A stretch of 13,115 nucleotides of DNA from assembly GCA_030526445.1 (NCBI GenBank), contig JAUNCV010000041.1, positions 1 through 13,115 on the forward strand, given 5' to 3'. The translations under genes and the position numbers were made by a program. A model generated the notes under the pieces. That model searched no databases and was not told where the DNA came from. It saw only the letters and a program-made list of their open reading frames with translations. Below, in pieces: positions 8,553 to 13,115 of the stretch (positions are counted from its first letter, which is position 1; each line of letters begins with the position of its first letter). The stretch is from Bacteroidales bacterium (GTDB lineage Bacteria; Bacteroidota; Bacteroidia; Bacteroidales; UBA3663).

Positions 8553-9116
8553 ATGCTCATAGCAACACAAAAACGTAAAGAGAATATTGCCGAATACCTA
8601 CTATACATGTGGCAGGTTGAGGACATGATTCGCGCCTGTCAGTGTGATGACGAAAAAATAGAGCAATTGCTTGTGGCTCGCTTTAGAGGTATGGAGGGAA
8701 TTGGCGACAAACAGATTCAGGAAATAGAGACCTGGTATCTTAACCTTCGAAACATGATGCTACAAGAAGGGAAAAGAGAAAAAGGTCACCTTCAGATCAA
8801 CGAAAATATTCTCATTGATCTGACAGATCTACACCTGCGCTTACTAAAAAATGGGCACGACGCTATCTACACCTCTGCTTTCTACTCAACCTTGCCTATT
8901 ATTGTTGAATTAAGAAGCAAAGAGGGTGCTGAAACTGTTGGCGAACTTGAAACCTGTTTTTTAGCTCTATACGGTGTTCTTATGCTACGCTTAAGACACA
9001 AAGAGATTGGTAAGGAAACTCTTATCGCTGTGCAGCAAATTAGCAAATTTCTAGCACAACTGGCAGAGAAATACAGACAATGGAAAAACGGAGAACTTAA
9101 ATTAGACGAAGAATAA
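8553..9116 (+). CDS. DUF4924-like protein of unknown function
   Basis: This 187-residue soluble protein has no signal peptide or membrane span and looks almost entirely helical. The opening MLIATQKRKENIAEYLLYMW, followed by QVEDMIRAC, matches my memory of the Bacteroidetes family DUF4924, whose members have about this length. No function is known to me and no catalytic motif is visible. It sits 20 bases after the PBP1A-type gene and only 9 bases before prfC, so it is almost certainly translated from the same message as both. A link to cell-wall synthesis or to translation termination is therefore possible by context only. The family name is from recall and has not been checked by a profile search. 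Confidence 0.8.
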   Translation: MLIATQKRKENIAEYLLYMWQVEDMIRACQCDDEKIEQLLVARFRGMEGIGDKQIQEIETWYLNLRNMMLQEGKREKGHLQINENILIDLTDLHLRLLKNGHDAIYTSAFYSTLPIIVELRSKEGAETVGELETCFLALYGVLMLRLRHKEIGKETLIAVQQISKFLAQLAEKYRQWKNGELKLDEE

Positions 9117-9125
9117 ATATATAAT

Positions 9126-10721
9126 ATGTCACAACTAATAGAAGAGATTAACAAAAGACGCACTTTTGCCGTCATAGCACACCCTGATGCGGGTAAGACA
9201 TCTCTCACTGAGAAACTTCTGCTTTTCGGTGGAGCTATTCATGTAGCAGGTGCCGTAAAAAGTAACAAGATTAAGAAAACCGCAGCTTCAGACTTCATGG
9301 AAATTGAACGTCAACGCGGTATTTCGGTTGCAACTTCAGTAATGTCTTTTGACTATTCGCTGAATGGCAATGAGTACAAAATCAACATCCTCGATACTCC
9401 AGGCCACCAAGATTTCCAGGAAGATACTTTCAGAACCCTTACAGCCGTTGATTCTGTTATCATCGTTGTAGACTGTGCTAAGGGTGTTGAGAGCCAGACA
9501 AGAAAACTGATGGAGGTTTGCCGCATGCGTAATACCCCAGTAATTGTCTTCATCAATAAGATGGACCGAGAAGGCAAAAATCCGTTCGACCTCATCGATG
9601 AGTTGGAAAACGAACTGCACATCAATTGCAGACCAATGACCTGGCCAATAAACATTGGAGAACGTTTTAAGGGTGTTTACAACCTTTACGAACAGAGTCT
9701 CAACCTTTATACACCAAGCAAGCAGACCATCTCAGAGTGTGTAGCAATTGAGAGCCTCGAAGATCCTAAACTTGAGGAACATATTGGCAAGCAAGATGCA
9801 GATCAGCTTCGCGAAGACGTAGAACTTCTTTCTGGCGTTTATCCTGACTTTGACAAACAGTCATATCTTGATGGCCAATTAGCTCCTGTTTTCTTCGGCT
9901 CGGCACTCAACAACTTTGGTGTACGAGAATTGCTGGACTGCTTCTGTCAAATTGCCCCATCTCCAAGACCTACACAAACCGTAGAGCGCGTTGTGAATCC
10001 AGAAGAGGAGAAATTCTCTGGCTTTGTGTTCAAGATTCACGCCAACATCGATCCTAACCACCGCTCTTGTATTGCCTTTGTTAAAATTTGCTCAGGCAAG
10101 TTTGAGCGTGGCACCTACTACAAGCACGTACGTTTGGATCAAAAGATGCGCTTCTCTGCCCCAACCTGCTTTATGGCATCGAAAAAAGAGATTGTAGACG
10201 AATGCTGGCCTGGAGATATTGTTGGTCTTCCAGACTCTGGAGGAACCTTCAAAATTGGCGATACAATCACCTCTGGAGAAGTTCTCAACTTCCGCGGCAT
10301 CCCATCGTTCTCACCAGAGCTCTTTAAGTATGTTGAGAATGCAGATCCTATGAAAGCAAAACAGCTTGCTAGAGGCATCGACCAGCTCATGAACGAAGGC
10401 GTTGCACAGGTTTTCACCAATCAGTTCAATGGTCGAAAAGTAATTGGAACAGTAGGTCAACTTCAGTACGAAGTAATTCAGTTCCGCCTAGAACACGAAT
10501 ATAATGCCAAGTGCCGCTGGGAGCCTATTAAGCTCTACAAAGCATGCTGGATAGAAAGTGACGACGAAGCCGAACTGAAAGATTTCAAGCGCCGAAAGAT
10601 GCAATTTATGGCCGTTGATAAGGAAGGACGTGACGTATTCCTGGCAGAGTCTGGATATGTTTTATCCATGGCTCAACAAGATTTTCCTCATATCAAATTC
10701 CATTTCACATCAGAATTCTAA
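9126..10721 (+). CDS. prfC: peptide chain release factor 3
   Basis: RF3 is a translational GTPase that recycles RF1/RF2 from the ribosome after peptide release. This 531-residue copy matches the usual length (about 529 in E. coli). GTPase motifs are complete: G1 AHPDAGKT at 18-25, the switch region Q-R-G-I-S-V near 63-68, G3 DTPGHQDF at 90-97, G4 NKMD at 144-147 and G5 GSAL at 258-261. The C-terminal part has the RF3-type ending with VGQLQYEVIQFRLEHEYNAK, which separates it from EF-G. It is the last gene of the run that starts with the LPS permease, 9 bases after the DUF4924-like gene, and is followed at once by a strong terminator. Nothing unusual is seen in the protein. Confidence 0.97.
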   Translation: MSQLIEEINKRRTFAVIAHPDAGKTSLTEKLLLFGGAIHVAGAVKSNKIKKTAASDFMEIERQRGISVATSVMSFDYSLNGNEYKINILDTPGHQDFQEDTFRTLTAVDSVIIVVDCAKGVESQTRKLMEVCRMRNTPVIVFINKMDREGKNPFDLIDELENELHINCRPMTWPINIGERFKGVYNLYEQSLNLYTPSKQTISECVAIESLEDPKLEEHIGKQDADQLREDVELLSGVYPDFDKQSYLDGQLAPVFFGSALNNFGVRELLDCFCQIAPSPRPTQTVERVVNPEEEKFSGFVFKIHANIDPNHRSCIAFVKICSGKFERGTYYKHVRLDQKMRFSAPTCFMASKKEIVDECWPGDIVGLPDSGGTFKIGDTITSGEVLNFRGIPSFSPELFKYVENADPMKAKQLARGIDQLMNEGVAQVFTNQFNGRKVIGTVGQLQYEVIQFRLEHEYNAKCRWEPIKLYKACWIESDDEAELKDFKRRKMQFMAVDKEGRDVFLAESGYVLSMAQQDFPHIKFHFTSEF

Positions 10722-10768
10722 ATATACATAAAAAGAGAACAGTGAAAAACTGTTCTCTTTTTGTATAT
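10722..10768 (+). terminator. intrinsic terminator after prfC
   Basis: Perfect 14-base arms (10730-10743 and 10749-10762) enclose a 5-base loop GAAAA. The right arm ends in a T-run, and the stem can be extended by ATATAC/GTATAT across a 2-base bulge. It begins one base after the prfC stop codon. The A-rich left arm makes it potentially active on the other strand as well. Confidence 0.9.
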
Positions 10769-10930
10769 TTATACCTGCTATTACCCAAATCTCAAAGATG
10801 CAAGCAGTTATTGAGAGAGAATAGAAGCCTTTATTTTGTTAAAATATGTTAATATTATATAGTTATCTAATACTTAAGCCGAAACAGATACTCAATAAAT
10901 AATAAAAAAGAGGTATTATGTATATTGAAA

Positions 10931-10961
10931 ATTGTAAAAAAACTAAAAATATCCATCTTTG
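10931..10961 (+). promoter_or_regulatory. candidate Bacteroidetes-type promoter (-33/-7)
   Basis: The Bacteroidetes vegetative consensus is TTTG, a 19-21 base spacer, then TAnnTTTG. Here ATTG (10931-10934) is followed after exactly 19 bases by CATCTTTG (10954-10961), matching three of four and five of six defined positions. Transcription would start at about 10966-10970, giving a short leader with AAAGG (10978-10982) seven bases before the ATG at 10990. The rest of the 10769-10930 gap is AT-rich and shows no gene or other clear structure. Confidence 0.5.
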
Positions 10962-10989
10962 TAGCATCTAATAACTTAAAGGTATATAT

Positions 10990-12641
10990 ATGCTTGAACG
11001 CTTTCTCAAACAAAATAAATTCAATAACTATAAAGACTTTCTTGATAATTATCAAGTCTTAGTTCCTGAACATTTTAACTTCGGCTACGATGTCGTTGAT
11101 GCATATGCTGACATTCAACCAGAAAAAGAAGCTATTCTTTGGACAAATGATCGTGGTGATGTAAAACACATCAACTACGCTGAGTACAAAAGAATGAGTG
11201 ATCGCGTAGCAAGTTACTTCGAACAACTTGGAATAGGGCGAGGAGACTGCGTTATGTTAATTCTGAAAAGACGCGTAGAATGGTGGATTACAATGGTTGC
11301 ATTGCACAAGATTGGAGCCGTTGCCATTCCTGCAACACATCTGCTAACAGACAAAGACATAATATACCGTTGCCACGAAGCCGAAATTAAAGCCATTGTT
11401 GCCGTAGGTGATGCCCAAATTCTTCGCAATATATATGCGGCTCGAGCATTTTGTCCTTCGTTACAGCATTGTATCAGCATCGGTCCTTTGGTGCCTCAAG
11501 GATGGGAAAACTACTGGCAAGGTGCAATGATGGCCCCAAAATTTGTGAGCAAAAAGGGACAAAACAACAATACAGACAACTTCCTTATGTATTTTACATC
11601 AGGAACGTCTGGCGAACCAAAGATGGTTATGCACGATTACACCTACCCACTTGCTCATATTCTTACAGCGAAATACTGGCACAATGTGCACGAAAATAGT
11701 TTGCATCTTACTGTTGCAGATACAGGTTGGGGCAAAGCTGTTTGGGGAATGGACAAATGATTGCGGGTGCCACCGTCTTTATTTATGATTTCGAAGGGCG
11801 ATTTGAACCTCAAAATATGCTTAAGGTTATCCAAGATTTCAAGGTCACCTCTTTCTGTGCACCACCAACAGTATATAGATTCATGATACGAGAAGATCTT
11901 TCAAAGTACGATCTCTCTCATCTCGAATACTGCACAACAGCAGGAGAAGCTCTCAATCCAAACGTATTTCTCGAATGGAAAGAGAAAACTGGTATCATGA
12001 TCTATGAAAGCTACGGACAAACTGAGACAACACTAGTGCTGGGAACCTATCCTTTTGTAGAACCAAATCCAGGCTCAATGGGTATGCAAAATCCACAATT
12101 CGATATAGACGTTTTGGATAACGAAGGAAACCCATGCAAACCAGGAGAACAAGGACAGTTGGTAATTCGTACAGATAAAGTAAAACCATTGGGTCTTTTC
12201 AAAGAATATTATAGAAATCCAGAGCTCACCGAAAAAGCCCATAATAATGGCGTATACTATACTGGCGATGTTGTATGGTATGACGAAAATGGATATTTTT
12301 GGTTTGTAAGTCGCGCTGATGATGTGATCAAATCAAGTGGATACAGAATCGGTCCATTCGAAGTAGAAAGTGCACTTATGAGCCATCCTGCAGTTGTAGA
12401 ATGCGCAATAACCGGTGTGCCTGACGAAATTAGAGGAATGGTAGTAAAAGCAACCGTTGTGCTGAGTAATGAATACAAAAAACACGCGGGTCCAGAACTG
12501 ATTAAAGAATTACAAGATCATGTAAAAAGTGTGACAGCACCATATAAATATCCTCGTATTATCGAATTCGTCGATGAGCTTCCAAAGACTATCTCTGGCA
12601 AAATAAGAAGAGTAGAAATCAGAGAGAATGACAGAAAATAA
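10990..12641 (+). pseudogene. AMP-forming acyl-CoA synthetase, frameshifted
   Basis: Two overlapping frames together encode one acyl-CoA synthetase of about 550 residues, of the ANL superfamily (ATP + fatty acid + CoA to acyl-CoA + AMP + PPi). The first frame starts at 10990 and stops at 11758-11760. It carries the N-terminal part and the ATP-binding loop FTSGTSGEPK (about residues 202-211). The second frame takes up at about 11748 and carries YESYGQTETT, the hinge region TGDVVWYDENGYFWFVSRADD, SSGYRIGPFEVE and the catalytic C-terminal lysine in ISGKIRR (codon 12600-12602). Homologues as I recall them read W-G-K-[IL]-Y-G-Q across the join; here only W-G then G-Q survive with one partial codon, which fits a 7-base deletion. 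Each half lacks essential motifs of the other. Sequencing error or recoding is possible but less likely. Confidence 0.85.
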
Positions 12642-12642
12642 C

Positions 12643-12685
12643 AAAAAGCAGCAGGTTCTATTTCAGAGCCTGCTACTTTTTTATA
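12643..12685 (+). terminator. intrinsic terminator after the acyl-CoA synthetase
   Basis: Arms 12650-12659 and 12665-12674 pair over ten positions with one G-T wobble around a 5-base loop, and AAAAAG before the stem matches CTTTTTT after it across a C-A mismatch. A run of six T follows. It starts immediately after the stop codon of the broken synthetase. Confidence 0.88.
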
Positions 12686-12704
12686 TAACATAAATAAGAA
12701 TAAT

Positions 12705-12739
12705 CAAAAAAAAAGAGATCTTGAATCATCAAGATCTCT
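12705..12739 (-). terminator. intrinsic terminator of the rRNA/tRNA operon
   Basis: Perfect 11-base arms (12714-12724 and 12729-12739) enclose a 4-base loop. Read on the minus strand the stem is followed by a run of nine T (complement of 12706-12714, the first of them within the stem). It lies just after the 3' end of the distal 5S gene, so it should end the minus-strand RNA operon. Confidence 0.88.
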
Positions 12740-12745
12740 CGAAAA

Positions 12746-12851
12746 GTGGCAACTTCCTACTCTCCCGCGTTGGCAGTACCATCGGCGATGTAAGGTTTAA
12801 CTTCTCAGTTCGGAATGGGATGAGGTGGAGCCCTTACGCTATAATTGCCTT
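12746..12851 (-). rRNA. rrf: 5S ribosomal RNA, distal copy
   Basis: The minus strand reads GGCAATTATAGCG at the 5' end, contains CCATTCCGAACTGAGAAGTT and CGCCGATGGTACTGCC, and ends in GGGAGAGTAGGAAGTTGCC, all standard 5S landmarks. Helix I closes by GGCAATT with AGTTGCC, and a second helix by GTAAGG with CCTTAC. Ends are estimated from helix I to within a few bases. It is complete and is the last gene of the RNA operon, 25 bases after tRNA-Thr and directly before the terminator. Confidence 0.93.
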
Positions 12852-12876
12852 ATTTGTGATACAAACTGTATCGATG

Positions 12877-12948
<72 letters not shown>

Positions 12949-12978
12949 AACAAAATATCTGTTGTTTGAAAATTTGTG

Positions 12979-13053
12979 TCGGGGTACCAGGATTCGAACC
13001 TGGGACCCCCTGCTCCCAAAGCAGGTGCGCTAACCGGACTGCGCTACACCCCG
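12979..13053 (-). tRNA. tRNA-Pro (anticodon TGG)
   Basis: On the minus strand 75 bases fold as a cloverleaf: acceptor CGGGGTG with TACCCCG (one G-T pair), anticodon stem CCTGC with GCAGG around TTTGGGA (anticodon TGG), and T-arm CCAGG with CCTGG around TTCGAAT. The C at position 1 and discriminator A are normal for tRNA-Pro. CCA is not encoded. Only seven bases, all T on the minus strand, separate its 5' end from the 3' end of the preceding 5S gene, so it is cut from the same precursor. Confidence 0.96.
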
Positions 13054-13060
13054 AAAAAAA

Positions 13061-13115
13061 GTGGCCGCTTCCTACTCTCCCGCGTTGGCAGTACCATCGG
13101 CGATGCAAGGTTTAA
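13061..13115 (-). rRNA. rrf: 5S ribosomal RNA, proximal copy, cut by the window edge
   Basis: The 3' half of a second 5S gene is visible. Its 55 bases differ from the matching part of the distal copy (12746-12800) at only three positions: AA to CG in the helix I strand near the 3' end, and T to C in the GATGTAAGG segment (plus-strand reading). It is probably the ordinary 5S after a 23S gene beyond the right edge, but no 23S sequence is in view. Confidence 0.9.

Noticed and set aside
10769..10930. Possible small gene or regulatory RNA upstream of the acyl-CoA synthetase
   Set aside because: Only very short frames and AT-rich sequence are present; no strong hairpin, tRNA-like fold or conserved motif could be supported.
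13061..13115. The second 5S copy as an insertion-element or assembly duplication with direct repeats
   Set aside because: The copies differ at three stem positions and are separated by two good tRNA genes, so a simple assembly repeat is unlikely; no transposase or terminal repeats are seen.

Overview
The window looks like a chromosomal segment from a Bacteroidales bacterium, most likely Prevotellaceae. The reasons are close resemblance (from memory of the families, no search run) of the OadG-like protein, the DUF4924-type protein and the acyl-CoA synthetase to Bacteroides/Prevotella proteins, moderate GC, a general lack of strong Shine-Dalgarno sites, and a Bacteroidetes-style -33/-7 promoter candidate. 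All protein genes lie on the + strand. An RNA block at the right end lies on the - strand and converges on them.

Layout. 1-577 is the 3' part of a YebC/PmpR-family gene. 734-3261 is a three-gene set for a biotin-dependent, probably Na+-linked acyl-CoA decarboxylase: carboxyltransferase (mmdA), a small OadG-type membrane subunit and the biotin carrier. The usual membrane-pump subunit (OadB/MmdB) does not follow. 3357-10721 is a run of five closely spaced genes: an LptF/LptG permease, a class I aspartate aminotransferase, a bifunctional PBP1A-type peptidoglycan synthase, a DUF4924-like protein and release factor 3 (prfC). It ends at a strong terminator (10722-10768). Two of the five act at the envelope (LPS export, peptidoglycan synthesis).

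10990-12641 is an AMP-forming acyl-CoA synthetase gene that is broken. The frame changes near 11748, exactly where homologues carry a conserved W-G-K-[IL]-Y-G-Q stretch, and the pattern fits a 7-base deletion. A promoter candidate and a terminator still flank it.

12705-13115 is the tail of an rRNA operon on the - strand. In transcription order it holds a 5S gene (cut by the window edge), tRNA-Pro(TGG), tRNA-Thr(GGT), a second 5S gene and a terminator. The 5S-tRNA-5S arrangement recalls E. coli rrnD, and the two 5S copies differ at positions inside their helices.

Most of the window is ordinary core genome. I see no undescribed defence system, mobile element or CRISPR array. The points most worth checking are the deletion in the acyl-CoA synthetase, the double-5S operon tail with divergent copies, and the decarboxylase locus without its pump subunit.
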